From assembly GCF_024679245.1 (NCBI RefSeq), contig NC_090174.1, forward strand, positions 45,528,688-45,592,687: DNA of 64,000 nucleotides, written 5' to 3'. This document shows, piece after piece, positions 51,401 to 63,860 of the stretch. Every line of letters starts with the position of its first letter. Position 1 is the first letter of the stretch. A model generated the notes under the pieces. That model saw nothing but the letters and a program-made list of their open reading frames with translations, did not search any database and had not been told where the DNA came from. Position numbers and translations under genes: made by a program. The DNA is from Pseudorasbora parva (taxonomy: Eukaryota; Chordata; Actinopteri; Cypriniformes; Gobionidae).

Positions 51401-54400
51401 AAGGTACAAAGTCACTTTCTAGAACGTTCACCCTCTCTGTTCCTCTATGATCATTTTCTTTAAATATGGTTCTGTAGAGCCAATGCCCTGCAGAGTTGGC
51501 CCTCCTGGACAAGATTTGAGGAACCCTGCTCTACACGTTGCCCACTTTTACTTGTGGCTAATTGCATAAACTTAGCAAGATTGTGCCTTAAGAACTAATT
51601 TGTCCAATTAGTCAAAATGTAATCAGTCAGTTAATTACATTGAACCGATCTACCATTTTATGTAACTGACTTTAAAAAGTTAGGACCAGTCTTAAAGAAA
51701 AACATTAGATGACGGACTTTTAAGACTAGTTTAAGCGGTTTATCAACCGGCCCCTGATCTGCTAAGATTATTGCAGCTTTTAAGAAACTTCTGAAGTCAA
51801 GCCTCTTCTGCGACTATTTAACTAACAACCATAAACATAGACGATTCCTGTAATAGCTCCTATTATAGAAAAGGAAAAGAGAACCTATCATTCTTTTCTG
51901 CATTTCTGCTCTAGCTTGTGTGTTCCAATCATTTGATACTAAACTTGGCATTGTGTACTTCAAATATGAGCTTGTGATTTGATGCCTCTTATTTCTACAT
52001 TTGAAAAGCATTTGCTAAATGAATACGTGTAAATTATTAAACGCGAGTTATATATGTTGTAGAAGTATAGGAGTATAAAGTTCTGGACCCACTTTATATT
52101 AGGTGGCCTTAAGTACTATGTAGTAATATTTTAATTAATAGTTTGATACAATGCACTTATTGTGTAAATACATGTTTTTACATTGTACTTACATTTAAAA
52201 AAATAATTGCATGTAATTACGTCTGTAATTAATTTCTGTGGTTACATTTGTAATTACACAGTTGGCACTTCCCTTACACCTAACCCTACCCTTAAACTTA
52301 CCCATATCACCACACCTGTGCCTAACTCTACCCGTATCCCACCTCAATATCAGCAAAGGTGTTTTGCAATGCAATTTGAACACAGTAAGTACATTGTATT
52401 TTTTTTTTGATGCAAGTACATAGTACTCAAGGCAACCTAATATAAAGTGGGGCCAAAGTTTTTTATTCTGCCCAATTCTTCAGTTAGAGCAAAAGATTTA
52501 ATCTGCGGGGCTAAACAGTATTTTAATGAGTTATGGTATGTTTTTCAGATTTATAGATAGTGGGATTTGAATTGATTTTTTTTAGTTTGTGTGAGCAATA
52601 TAAATGACTTCCTTCTTTATTCCAACTCAGAATTGACACAGTCACATTGTGTCTTATTCATGGAATTTAGAAATGTCAGATACATATTCACTCGGTGACT
52701 CATTTCTTTTCAAATAACACCGCTCAGGAATATAAAAAATGAGAAAGAACCCCAGTTTGTTAGGGATCTGTAAGGTGTAAAAAGTGGGTGGACTGTCAAG
52801 AGTTTTAGATTTACTTTGCTACTGGCAAACAGTCAGTTGTAAACCTGTGCCGATGATACTAAGGGTCATGAATTCAACTTGATATTAATTTCTGTTAATT
52901 TATTAATTTCATATTCACATGTAAGAGTTTATTTATTGTAAGACGTGCACAATTAATAGTATAATTTTGTCTATTCCTATGGATAAATTCAAACATTTAT
53001 CTTCACACATCTTAAGTGAAGTCAGCCAAAACTGTGGCTAATACACTGTAAAAAAAAAGTATTGTTGGTTTAACCTAAAGTATGTAACCTGGTTGCCTTA
53101 AAATTTTGAGTTTATTGAGCTGATACAATGAAGGAAATTGGTTTAATAAATAGAAACCCAAAATATTATTGTCTGAACCAAATAAAAATGTTTTGATAAA
53201 TCATGAAAATAGCTCAATTTGGCAAGTTTCACTGCGTCTTCACAAATAAAACACACACAATTACCCAATATGCTTACAGAATAAAGGTTGTCGATTCTCA
53301 AAAATGTTCATTGTTAACTCAAATAACGTATCAACTCAAACTATTATCCCATTCATTACTAAATATACTAATATGTGAGAGACTTAAAATATGGTATTTA
53401 TTACATGCTCTCACCAAAGTGATGAGAACATGCAATAAATTGGTCTATGGTTTGTGGAGCTGTGGTGTGCCAACTTTTTTGTGTGTGTGTGTGGTTGAGC
53501 ACACTCATTGAGCTTTTGGCCTGCTGGATGTGCTTACTTTTTGTCTAATTCTTGACTTCTTACAGAAGAGAGTGTTTGTTACCTTTTGTTATTGTGATTT
53601 TCTTGGATAAGGGGGAGGTCTCCGTTTCATAGCCATTCAAAGTGATTTATTATGAAACCAAACCAGCAAACGAGTTTCTTTTCCTGTCCGGATTGTGAAA
53701 GTGCTGAATTGATTAAGGTCTCTGTATGGGTGAATGTGGTTTAGCTAGAGGGTTGTTTTTTTTTTTTTTTTGGTTATGTAATGCACTGACAGTCATACAT
53801 TTTTTTAAGTCTGTCTCAAGTGTCTGCATTCTTGTTGCGGCCACTAAATGTGTGAATCAGCAGTAGTTCTCTCGCTAAAGGTTGAGTTTTTTTATTTTAT
53901 GCTAAATGTAATGTTCCCTTTATATTTACCTAATAATCCTAATCTAGTGGTCTTTTGTTGTAGGTGTTTGTGGAGCAAAGAAAACACATCTCAGCACACT
54001 TTGTGTTGATACTCACGTTACAGTTTTACAATATACATAAACTTCCTGAAAAACCAGTAAGACCAGACCAAAACACACACATTTCAGTTCTGTTTGTCTA
54101 TTCTCTTTCAGAAAAAGCTGAAAGCTGAAGCAAAAAAGGCGATTGGCCAGCTGCATGTCCGTACACTGAGACAAGGGGATCAGGTACATTTGAACATATT
54201 GTGTTTGCACATATAAATACAGAAAAGTTGCCACCATACATGCTTCTATTTACCATTTTCTGATTGCCTTTGTGATTTGTGCATGTTAATTTCAGTTTTA
54301 AATTATTTTTCTTTCTCCTAAAAATAATAATGTGACTGGGACATTTTTAGGCAGTGTGTAAAAGGAGTACATGTTACAGCACCTTTTGACACTTTTGGAT

Positions 54401-57400
54401 TTTTCACACTACGTTTAACCTTGTTGTTTTAACCCCAGGTAAAGGAACGTTTCACACTTGTAACTTAAAAGCAGGGTTATCACCACTTTTTACCCAGGGT
54501 TATAAAACCCTGCTCTGCTTTTGTTATAATGATATGGGAAAAAATTTGCAACAGACAACAGTTTGCATGCTTCATATTCACATGTTTTGAACAGTCACAG
54601 AAATACTGAGTGTTGAATAACCAGACGTTTCAGCGTTCGAGGAGACAAAGGTCAAATGGTGATTAAAAAAGGTGGCAATTAGAGTGAAGAAGACAACCAT
54701 TCTTACCTTTTATAGTTCGAACAGTCTATTCAGGGTAACATTTATGGTGCAGTCAGCAATATAGAACTTAAAGATGTGCAGTTTTAGAGCCATTTTGTGA
54801 AACATATCACATGCTGTGTTTTCCAGTCAGTGATACTCCCACTATATGTCCTTAATATGGAAATAAGGACGTTAAACCAGGCTTTAGGATGTCCAGTGTG
54901 AAATGGGGTCAGGCGATGTCCCCTAAATTGGCAGTAAAACATTGTGATGGACGATGGTATCGTTGGTGGGGATTTTGTGTTTGTGTGTGTTGGTTAATTA
55001 TATCTTATATGCGTCATATGTCATATACATTTTTTACTACTTAACTACAATTTAATTATTTCACTAACCCAACCAATGACTCCGCGCTTAATTTCTATTT
55101 TGGTTGCACGTGAGGGGGAAAAAAAAGATATGTCAGATGATATCGTCCATCAGCAGAACCCTAGTGTGAAACGTCAGTTTATGAATACCCAGAATTAATT
55201 GTTGTAAGTATGAACAGTGTGAACCGTGGAGCAAGAAAACCCTAGCCTGACAAGCCAGACCCACATCAAGATGTTTGGTCTGGAAACTCACCATAGACGG
55301 GGCTCAATCTGAGGGGCGGGATAAACTGTTGTCTTTCAAACTCCCTCTGCACGCGATAGGATAGCGGTACACCAACCGGAGCAACGACGGTGAAGTGGAG
55401 CTCACTGACTGATTAAACATTCGCCGTATCCGGTCGGCTAAACTCCGAACACATCTTCTCTTTTTAAGAATGACTTCAGTGCCGTTCTTTGTTCTTTTCT
55501 CAGAGGAAAGCTTAACTCAAGTCTTCCGGAGGCGCGGGCAGAGCTGATTCGAAAGACCGCCGCAGTTCGCCAGTTTCTGTGTTTACTAGAAGACTGTGTT
55601 ACTAGAAGCACGCAAACGCAACTCGGCCGTCGTCATTATGGCCCCGCCCGCCGACTCTATAGCCTACCTACACGATGTGATTGGGCCGTCCAGATTCTGA
55701 GGAATACAGCTCAGATAGGAATTGAGAGTTGCTAGACCACACTTGCGGGCAAATTAAATTTGCTGCCGCTAGGGTGCGTCTAGATTTCTAGGCTAAGAAA
55801 ACCCAGGATTCCATTTACCCAGGGTTTGCAATGATCCAGGGTTAACTATTTCAAGTGTGAAATTCCCTTTTGTAAAGTCAAAAGCTGAAATAAAGCAAAA
55901 AATATAACATGTTTTTTGTTAACTATACAGTTAAAATTTGCGTGGAAGATGCACATGATTTACACATTTAATGGCTTTTTATAAATTGTATGACTTATTA
56001 TTTGCAGATATATGAATAACTTAATGAACCATCAGTGTGAATGATGATTTGTGTATATGTTTGTTTAATAGGAGACGGGCCCTGATGCTGACACCTGTGC
56101 TGTTTGTATTGAGTTGTATAAACCAGGAGATGTACTGTCAGTTCTCACATGCAAGTATGTCTCTGTCTTTCACCCCCCCCCCCCCAAACACACACACAAA
56201 CACACGCACACCCAGTCCCCCCACAATAAGTTCTAATGTGGGTTTGCAATGTGTTTGTGTGTGTTTTGCAGTCATTTTTTCCATAAATCTTGCATTGAGC
56301 CATGGCTGCTGGAGCACAGAACCTGTCCAATGTGCAAGTGTGACATTCTTAAAGCTCTTGGAGTTGAGGTGAGTTTTCACACCAGGACTGTTTGTCGCCC
56401 CAGACATATTCAAAAGACCATCGTTTGGACCATCGTTTGAGGTGCTAGCAAAAGTATCTGAGACACGGAATCCTACGTTTAAATAAAGTTTAAAGTAAAA
56501 CGGGACATTTATTAATTAACTAACTTATTTTCAACTGCTCTTATCAGATGTGATTTTTATTCTTTCAAAGAGGCACCTCAGTAGGTAGGATATTATGTAA
56601 ACAATGTCCATTGACGCTTTCCAGATACTGCCTGATAAGGTGTCATTATTTTAGGTTTCGGACACAGTCTTACTGTTAACACAGTAAAACTAAGAAGATA
56701 AAAGCTGAACAAATGCAAACAAACAAGAACACTACTTCCTCTCAGTTTCAGCTTAAAGCGCTACCATGACAACACAAATCTGTTCTGTGGTTTATCATGC
56801 TAGTGTTAGAAACTTAGCTGCAGATGAAAAATGGCTAAATAAAAAATATAACTACTAGTAGGCATTATTTAAAAAAAAAAAGGAAAAGACCAGATGACAA
56901 AGTCAAATTCTTTCTGTGCCTCATGTGGAAGTAGGCAAAGAGGAACAGATGTTCAAAAGCTCTGGTGTAATTCCTCTTCAATGTGAGACAGTTCACATTT
57001 AAAGCATTTGATTTCTGAGTCATGCAGAGTCACGGGGAGCAATGTCTGTGTTGACTAATGTTGGGTGCTCCCTCCTGGGAGAGATATTGTGTTCTTTGGT
57101 CTTTGGTAACCTTCATAAATGAAGTCATTTATTGTGGCAGAGAGAGAAGATGGATCGAGATCCATCAGCAGTGGCACGCCTCAGCTCAAAGTTTATTTGT
57201 CACATGTTCGACTGAGGCTGTAAAATGCTTTTTTTTTCCAGAAGCTACTAAATGACAAGACAAAATGTATTCTGCCGTTCATTTGTTTTGGGTCAGTAAG
57301 ATTGTTTCCTTATTCTAATATGCTAATTTGGTGCTCAAGAAGACTTATTATTTATTTCTTAACATTACCAACAATGAAAATAGTTGTGCTGGTTAATTTC

Positions 57401-60400
57401 ATCATTCTTGATAAATAGAAAGTTCAAAAGAACAAACAACCTTCCGGACCCCTTTTAAATAGTGTATATTCTGACAAGAATATATTTTATACATATATGC
57501 AAGTAATATGCAGATATGATTTAAAATTACCGGTATTTAACTCTTTCACCGCCAGCGTTTAAAAAAAAAAAAAAAGTTGCCAGTCACCGCCAGGGTTTTT
57601 GACCATTTTCACAAAAATGTAATAGCCCATAGAATTTTTTGTTTTATGAATATCTGAAAATGCAATATATAAGTTCGATCCGGTTTAGCTCCACGTAGGC
57701 GTATGTTATTTATCTGTAAACAAACATGTCGGCCGTGAGTGGGTGGGCTGGTCTACATAATTAGGCGTTGGTTTTCTTCTGTTGAGACGGTGTTTCTCTG
57801 CTCTCTGATGTCACTGGGAAGCAAATTCGCAGATTGATTCACTGATTTAAAATCCGCAGATTCGTAGCCAGCTGTCAATAATAGCTTTTCTAACAAGAAT
57901 GTTTTCAGGACTTCCAGGAGATTCTTATATGAAGATGACCTTTTTATCTATCAAAAGCTCAAGGGAAAGTTGATTTCTCAAATTATGAGCCTTTTAAAAT
58001 TAAAATAAATAATTTAATTGTATAGTAAATGTATTGACTTGCAGAATAATTGCTACTTTTGACATTCCTAGGCTATGGTGGTATTTGCCTTTCTGCAGCC
58101 AATACCGTATCTGTTTTTTTTTCTGGCCTTAGCCCTGCTTACCTTGGTGAAAATATCTGACAGATTGGGCAGCATACCTGCGGTGTTACATTCTGTTGTT
58201 TGTACTGTTCTCTGTAAGTCTCTTTGATCCTGCTTCCAATCCAAGCAGAAGTACAGCCTGACAGGATGCTTTTTTGAGGTCCATCCTTAACTAGGAAATA
58301 AAAGTCTGGTGTTCTGTCTCCTCAAGCTGAATCATTTGCAATAGTCTTTTCTTCCCTATTATAATGCATATAATTAAAGGAAATCTTCTTGAACAAGAAC
58401 ACGAGTGGGACTTGATTGTATCCATTGGGAATTATTGTGGATTGCTGCGATCTCATATGAGGGACATTTTGTCCTGTCCTCGCGCCACTAAACCCGTCAC
58501 CAGAGAAGTGAAGAGATGTTGCTGCGAAAGGGAGGGGATTTCTTTTTGATAAAAGAATGAATTTTAAACCAAATAATAATGTGCATAGATAAGGCATTCA
58601 TAAAAAACACTGCAGTATTCCATATGAAATAAGAATTGGCAATTTTGATTTCATGGTGAATTTAAATGCATGTAGTGCAATATTCTGGGTTATACAATAG
58701 CTAGTGTTGACCATAAAATGCATCTCTATACCTCTTTTAGCCATTCTGTTGGTTGTTCTCCAGATACTGGGCAGGTTTGTCTATTACCTAAGGGGTCTCA
58801 GACTGTTCTGAACACCGCAGCACCTCCCGCTGTTTGTTGCACCTTAGCTCAACTTTGTTCTGGCTGTTCCAAAGAATGTCCTTTATCAGTCGTGACCCAA
58901 GGTGACAAAAACGGCATAACTGTTGTGTAAGGGCTGTTAAGTGGCATTAGTAAGTAACCGCACCTTATGTGTTCTCTTCTTGATCAACCTGTCATGATTA
59001 CAGTAACCAGAGGGTTGGTGGATCTCTGTCATTTGTTGTTATAAAGACCGCTCTCACTGAAACTGGACTCCTGCTTAGTCATCATGCTCCACATGTACAG
59101 AAAGCTGGAGAATTAGTTCTGTTTGTTCTTCTTTGTTTGGCAGCCTAGTTTTATTCTTTTGCCCTTCAAGTCGGAGTCCATAGTTTTAGGGAATTTGCCA
59201 TAAAATCTAGTTTTCAGTTTTAAATGCACACTAAAAATAATAATGTATTTTTCCTCAACTTCTCTCTTTCGTAGTTGGACGTAGAGGAGCAACCGCAGAT
59301 TTCAGTGCCTGATTTCAGACCCTTCCCTACCTCTGAGGACCTGTACAGTGAGACGGTTTCACACACACACAGTGAGACTGCATCCTCTGGATATGCATCC
59401 ATGCATGGAATCGAGCACCTAAGTCCTGCCGAAGGCACACAAAACGGTATGAAAACAAGCACACAATCACAATACCCGGGTCATTTAGAATCGCACTCCA
59501 ACTTGCTGTGATTGTACTACTTAACTTTAAAGGCCACCTAATATGCAAAATCCACTTTTACATGGTGTTTGGACATAAATGTGTGTTGGCAGTGTGTGAA
59601 CACAATCACCCTACAATGATTCAAATTCACCCACTCCTTTTTTTTTAAATTCTCTATTGAAGCAACACAATGTAACTTTTGCCGCTCTAGCGGTTAATAA
59701 ACAAAACTGCATGCGGAAGAAAATTGTAGCCGGAGCTGCTACTTTCTGTTTATGTCTATGATGAATCACACAGGTATTGTCCTAATCCGCAGCGAGGCGA
59801 CCCGAACCAGACTAAAATAGTCCCAATAGACCATTTCAGAATGTTTGTAAACAATCGCCTCAAGATACTTCCGGGTGGCAGAACGCGAGCGGCTTCTACT
59901 GACAAACTGAAGAGATCAGCCGGCTACTGTAAATAGTAACATAGTTAAGAACATTGCTGTTGTTTAAAGTTGAAACTATGACGAAAACGTGTTGTGTTTG
60001 CGCCATCAGATATACAGGAAAAGGTGTAGGATTTTATCGATTTCATTCAGAAAGAAGTAAATATATGCAGCAAAACCTGTGGGTGAGGAGGCTAAAGCGA
60101 GTGGACGTCGTCAAAAGTGGCGCTACAGAGAAGTATTCTCAAAATGGTCCATCTACAAAATCATAGCAGAGCATAATTATCTTCAGCTGGGGAATTTCGA
60201 GACTAATATTAGTAAACTTTAGATCTCTTTTAACCCCTTACGATTCAAAGATCATACGGCCTCAGATTACTATTGTTCAACATTCACTGCTCATCACACA
60301 TTATCTGGACAAACTCAGTATCATCAGAAAGATTAAAGACTCCAGCTTTGATATTTGAACACTGTTTATGATAAAACTGGGTTGCAGTGACATTCAATTC

Positions 60401-63197
60401 TTAATTTATGTCAGGAGTGCATTATTATCGATCCGTTATGAACGATATTTTGAATAGATTATCAGACGCACTTTATTCTCTCGTCTTCACTGGCTCATTT
60501 GTGTTCACAGAGATCGCAAAGAACAGCTTTCAGTTTAGCTCTTAGTTTAAAAGTCCTCATATTTGGAGAAATATTGACATATCACGTTTGCAAAATATTT
60601 CGTCATACAGAATACCATTTCTATTAATTTCTCACGGAATTATTCGATATAAAAGAGTTAAAACATGCGCAGACCTCTCTCCTACTGTCTCGGACATTTC
60701 CTCATTCTTGCTCGAACGGGCCTATTCTAAATTTCTACGCGTGAACTAAGAAGCTAATAAACACACGATAACTATGGAATAAGGTTTTTGTGTGATTGTT
60801 CATGTGATTTCGGCTATTTTATATCAATAATGGATGTTTACATGACTGCTAACAGGTGTAGTGATTAGTTCCATATAAAATTATAAATATAACATATTTT
60901 AACATCGGGAGTTTGTGAGATATTGCAGATGCCACGAGTCATTAAAGTGGATCATTGCATCAAATCAGCTGGGAAACAGCATGACTGCACCGCGAGCCGG
61001 CCGCAATCACACAAGGTTTCGTGTTAAACACAGACACCGGAACTTTCAATGTTGCTGCTATAGCTTCAGATACAAAAAATAAAGAAAAAATGTGTGCAAA
61101 GGATTTGTTGAAAAGCAGAGAACAGGGAAATAGACTATCTACGATAGCCTAACATATTGTAATTCAAACAGCAACAGTCACTAAAATAACTACTCAATGG
61201 TAGGCTGAAGCTCATTTAAAAATTGTGGTATTAGACTAGCACTACATCTACTAGACCAAGGTTAGGCATTTCATGTATTGCTATCTCCTGAATTAATTAA
61301 TCGGTCCCTCAATAATCATGTTAACTATGTCTGAATACTAGCGTTGCCATAGGAACGCTTCGGCTTTTGCCACCCGGAAGAACGTTTATTACTGTTGTGA
61401 CGTCATGGTGAATTGTCCTATATAAGCTCTTATTATATGTGTAACATAGTGATTCAGGATAAGACTATTTTGAAAATGGATTCATGATGTACTTGCTCAT
61501 TATAACATATTAAAATTACATAGTGCAGCTTTAAACCAAATCTCACTCATCATCCATGACGTCTTCATTTTCTGAGGAATGCGACGTCCACATCCGCCGA
61601 CTGACAGTCCTGTGTAACCATAGTTTCTGCCCTCAGCGAGTTGCACACTGTCCGCCACTGTATTTTCTCTGCGCTCCAGTAACGTTTGCTGTATAGTCAA
61701 CAATGTTTTTGGATGTATGAGTGAGCATGAATCTTCATCTTCTCCCAGCATCTGAGCCATTGAGGAGGCAGTGGATTGGTTTTATTTTTGAAGGTAATGC
61801 GCCTCAAAATACACCTAAAATGTGTTTTTGTCTACGCAAATAATTTCACTTCCTTATTGCTTTATGATCGAGGATGGATCTGTAGCAACTCTTAAAAACA
61901 CTGATTGTAGCAGTTTTATGACATTGATGTTATAAAACTCATCAGTTAAGTGTTGTCCATAATTCGGACGGGTCCGCTACAACAGGTTTGTACTGTACTG
62001 TATACCTGTTCTAGCTCCATGCAGCATATATTCTCTGACTGTGTAGTCATTGTCGTCCGACTCTGGTTCGAACTGAACACAGTTTAGTACAGTTTCTGAC
62101 ATTCTCAGTGCATGAGCTTGTCCTTACACCGAAATATGAGTACTTGAAGCTCTGCCCTTTTTTGAAAGGGGGCCGGGAGCAGCAGCTCATTTGCATTTAA
62201 AAGGACAAACAGTAAAACTAAAGCACATTTTTGCTCACCTCCCAAAAGTGGCAATTTTAACATGCTATAAAAAATTATTTGTGGGTTATTTTGAGCTACA
62301 ATTTCACAGACACACTCTGGGGACATTTTTTACATCTTTAAAAAAGGGGCATAATAGGTGCCTTTGAACAGAACCACCAATGACCATGATGTACCAATGT
62401 AATTAGTGTTAGTGACAAAATATGTACAGTTATAAATTACCTGTAAATTATTTTATGCATAATTGCTGTCCATGTACAGTGAACGCTGTTCCCATGGACT
62501 GTAATGGCACTGGCATAGAAATGTGCATAATTCTGCTTTGCTTGCACACTGATGACACCGATTGTACTGTACATTTAAATATTTTAATGATGAGTTCATG
62601 TTTTTGAAGTTTAACAATTATATCATCGTCTGTTTTTATTCAATTTATAAATGTTAGCAGGGGTTGCATTTAATAAATTCATATCCAGTGAATCCAGTGA
62701 ATGTACTTATTCAAATCTAATCTACTGGTGAAATTAGGCAAGCTCCCACTAATAATGCAGTTTGCTTAGTTTTTTGTTCAATTCTGCAGTCCTCAATTTA
62801 TCCTGTTTTTATACTTTATAATGTATTATTTTGAAATTAATCTACATCTAATAATTTACATTCAAATAATGTATATAATAGTTTAATGCGTCACTGACAT
62901 TACTGGTTTGATAAAGCTTTTCACAGTGTACCTTGAAGCTGAAAATTTTAATGTTGTAAATCATTTTGGAGATGTTTTCTTTTTTTTAAACCCTAATGGA
63001 GAAGGTGATTTGGGCGGGGGAAGATGATCTAGATCTTCTAGAACCAAAGTAATAGGTCAGTTATTGGTCTTTTGGTCTGAGTGGTTTGTTGTGATTGGTT
63101 TGCAGGTGTGCAAGAGGAGCAGTTGGACGCGTCACCTCATTATGATAACCTTGCCTTCGAGGGTGACGTTCACAGCCAGAGTGAAGTCAGGACCTGA
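45074..63197 (+). CDS. rnf128: RNF128 (GRAIL) transmembrane E3 ubiquitin ligase
   Basis: Seven exons, all with GT/AG borders and matching phases: 45074-45497, 46410-46654, 54112-54183, 56072-56154, 56272-56368, 59275-59446, 63106-63197; 394 residues. Order: signal peptide (about 1-30), PA domain in the lumen (about 60-175, with [15 protein letters not shown] and [12 protein letters not shown]), membrane span (about 186-208, [20 protein letters not shown]), RING-H2 finger (C256, C259, C274, H276, H279, C282, C293, C296), Ser-rich tail. Known role of RNF128: an endosomal/Golgi E3 ligase that captures membrane substrates through the PA domain and dampens T-cell activation in mammals. The match around the span and RING is near-identical to mammalian RNF128 as I know it. 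ATG 45074 (MGPL) is preferred to the in-frame ATG at 45029, because the signal peptide then starts at residue 1. A teleost may have a and b copies; which one this is cannot be told. Confidence 0.96.
45498..46409 (+). other. rnf128 intron 1
   Basis: No element ends seen; T-tract at about 46,238-46,261. Acceptor TTTCTAG at 46403-46409. Confidence 0.8.
46410..46654 (+). CDS. rnf128: rnf128 exon 2: end of PA domain and membrane span
   Basis: Encodes [13 protein letters not shown] through [17 protein letters not shown], the membrane span, and [13 protein letters not shown]. Donor CAG/GTACAG, phase 0. Confidence 0.95.
48413..48457. repeat. Near-perfect hairpin inside the loop
   Basis: CAGGGCTGCAAGAACAAAAT is followed directly by its complement ending GCAGCCCTG, with one or two mismatches and essentially no loop. 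Confidence 0.8.
49072..49271 (-). pseudogene. Possible element-encoded ORF of ~65 codons in the right arm
   Basis: Minus strand from an ATG near 49,271: [18 protein letters not shown], then [20 protein letters not shown] and a tail ending QNQIQRMK before a stop near 49,077. Composition looks protein-like, unlike its surroundings. No domain recognised. The left arm lacks the corresponding segment. Confidence 0.35.
52086..52455. mobile_element. MITE with CCACTTTATATTAGGTGGCC ends
   Basis: Left end ACCCACTTTATATTAGGTGG; right end, on the minus strand, CCCCACTTTATATTAGGTTG. Both continue inward with GCCTTAAGTACTATG-like sequence. The interior has CCCTAACCCTACCC-like motifs. A very common fish repeat; superfamily not assigned. 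Confidence 0.8.
54112..54183 (+). CDS. rnf128: rnf128 exon 3: juxtamembrane basic linker
   Basis: 72 bases, phase 0 both sides. Encodes [20 protein letters not shown] plus QGDQ, a segment conserved in RNF128. Confidence 0.95.
54184..56071 (+). other. rnf128 intron 3
   Basis: Several AACCCTGG/CCAGGGTT motifs between about 54,420 and 55,850 suggest an older foldback element, into which the 9-bp-TSD MITE (55243-55795) has inserted. No exon recognised. Confidence 0.6.
55243..55795 (+). mobile_element. MITE with perfect 9-bp target duplication, copy 3
   Basis: Starts TAGCCTGACAAGCCAGACCC, ends GTCTAGATTTCTAGGCTA. Flanked by AGAAAACCC at 55234-55242 and 55796-55804. Closely similar along its length to the copies at 37679 and 40089. 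Confidence 0.92.
56072..56154 (+). CDS. rnf128: rnf128 exon 4: first half of RING-H2
   Basis: Encodes [20 protein letters not shown] then VLSVLTC, with the first three zinc ligands. Ends in phase 2 within the codon for Asn 275. Confidence 0.96.
56272..56368 (+). CDS. rnf128: rnf128 exon 5: second half of RING-H2
   Basis: Encodes [20 protein letters not shown] then [12 protein letters not shown], completing the C3H2C3 finger. Donor GAG/GTGAGT. The 117-base intron before it contains a C-tract. Confidence 0.96.
56369..59274 (+). other. rnf128 intron 5
   Basis: One TTAA-type element end (TTAACTCTTTCACCGCCAGC, about 57,538) with a hairpin-like GCCAGTCACCGCCAGGG nearby; its partner end was not found. 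Other sequence shows no exon or repeat that I recognise. Confidence 0.55.
59275..59446 (+). CDS. rnf128: rnf128 exon 6: cytosolic tail
   Basis: Encodes [20 protein letters not shown], then [13 protein letters not shown], a motif also present in mammalian RNF128. Ends in phase 1 at AACG/GTATGA. Confidence 0.93.
59661..61530 (+). mobile_element. Kolobok-like element with THAP-type ORF
   Basis: Left end AGCAACACAATGTAACTTTT after TTGA (59657-59660). Right end, on the minus strand, AGCTGCACTATGTAATTTTA, with TTAA at 61531-61534. Same end family as 7017-7442 and 17567-18975. A plus-strand ORF near the left end looks like a THAP N-terminus; TTAA target plus THAP domain is the Kolobok combination. 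No catalytic domain is visible. Confidence 0.72.
59978..60166 (+). pseudogene. THAP zinc-finger N-terminal fragment (transposase)
   Basis: ATG opens [20 protein letters not shown], then RFHSERSK and [10 protein letters not shown], the first half of a C2CH THAP domain (Cys-x2-Cys, the F-x-R-F strand, the W of the helix). The second half with the distal Cys and His is missing: the frame stops at 60166. THAP domains bind DNA in P-element- and Kolobok-type transposases and in host THAP proteins. Confidence 0.6.
63106..63197 (+). CDS. rnf128: rnf128 exon 7: C-terminus
   Basis: Acceptor TTTGCAG. Encodes [20 protein letters not shown] then VHSQSEVRT and TGA (63195-63197). The DN-x-F-E core matches the C-terminus of mammalian RNF128. 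Confidence 0.92.
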
Positions 63198-63312
63198 GCA
63201 GCGCTGATACAATGCACTCATACAGATGAATGAGGGGTTTTGATTTGAGGACTTATATTGAAGCACTGCTGAGCCCTTTTCTGATTAGTTTCTGACTAAG
63301 TGCCTATAAATT

Positions 63313-63364
63313 CTGTCTGTCTCTCTCTCTGTCTGTCTCTCTCTCTCTCTCTGTCTCTTTCTCT
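63313..63364. repeat. (CTGT/CT)n microsatellite in rnf128 3' UTR
   Basis: Imperfect CTGTCT/CTCTCT run. Confidence 0.9.
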
Positions 63365-63635
63365 GACTATTGTCTTTGTGGGGGACCAGAATGATTACTG
63401 GCCAATTGAAGGTCATGCTTTAATCGTCTGTGGTTAATTCAGGTTATTATGATTTCTAATTCAGGGTTTAATTCCCACTATGGTTGTGTCAGGATTTGAG
63501 ACTGGCAGCCTTCCATAGCGTCATAATAATGACAGAGCAGATGTGGAGACAGAGAGAGACAAGAGTGCTCCACCTGCTGTACATCAGCTGTCTTAATGCA
63601 AACTGTACTTTCGCCCTTTTTTCATAGCTTATTAA

Positions 63636-63641
63636 AATAAA
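63636..63641 (+). terminator. rnf128: Proximal rnf128 poly(A) signal
   Basis: AATAAA 440 bases after the stop codon, in TTAAAATAAATATT. Confidence 0.6.
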
Positions 63642-63837
63642 TATTTTTCCAGTTTTGATGGAAATTGAAAAAAATTCAGAAATATTGTGCCTTACACACT
63701 TAAGTGTGCGAATGTATATTACTCTGCATAGACCTAATGGGGCTGGTTTTATATTTGATTTTAATATTTAAATAAGAGATGGACATATTTCTTTACTCTT
63801 TCAAATGAATAGTACTGACATTGAAATTAACATTGTA

Positions 63838-63843
63838 AATAAA
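63838..63843 (+). terminator. rnf128: Distal rnf128 poly(A) signal
   Basis: AATAAA in TTGTAAATAAAATATT, followed by a GT-rich stretch (AAGTGTGTG, ATGTGTG), as is usual downstream of cleavage sites. This makes it the better of the two signals. Confidence 0.65.
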
Positions 63844-63860
63844 ATATTTTATGAATTTCA

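Larger units (their letters stand above)
46655..54111 (+). other. rnf128 intron 2
   Basis: 7.5 kb. Holds the large inverted repeat (47191-49397), the MITE at 52086-52455, an ACACTGTAAAAAAA-type MITE end near 53,044, and a short remnant at about 51,470-51,530. Elsewhere AT-rich with no exon recognised. Confidence 0.7.
59531..62363. mobile_element. TTAA-flanked element with AGGCACCTATTATGC-type ends
   Basis: TTAA at 59527-59530; on the right TTGA (62364-62367), one change from TTAA. Ends AGGCCACCTAATATGC (left) and AGGCACCTATTATGCCCC (right, minus strand). In rnf128 intron 6. It is split by a Kolobok-like element at 59661-61530. The minus ORFs at 61500-61760 and 62105-62326 have no recognised domain. 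Confidence 0.75.
63198..63860 (+). other. rnf128: rnf128 3' UTR
   Basis: About 0.45-0.65 kb depending on which poly(A) signal is used. Contains a CT-rich microsatellite. Confidence 0.7.
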
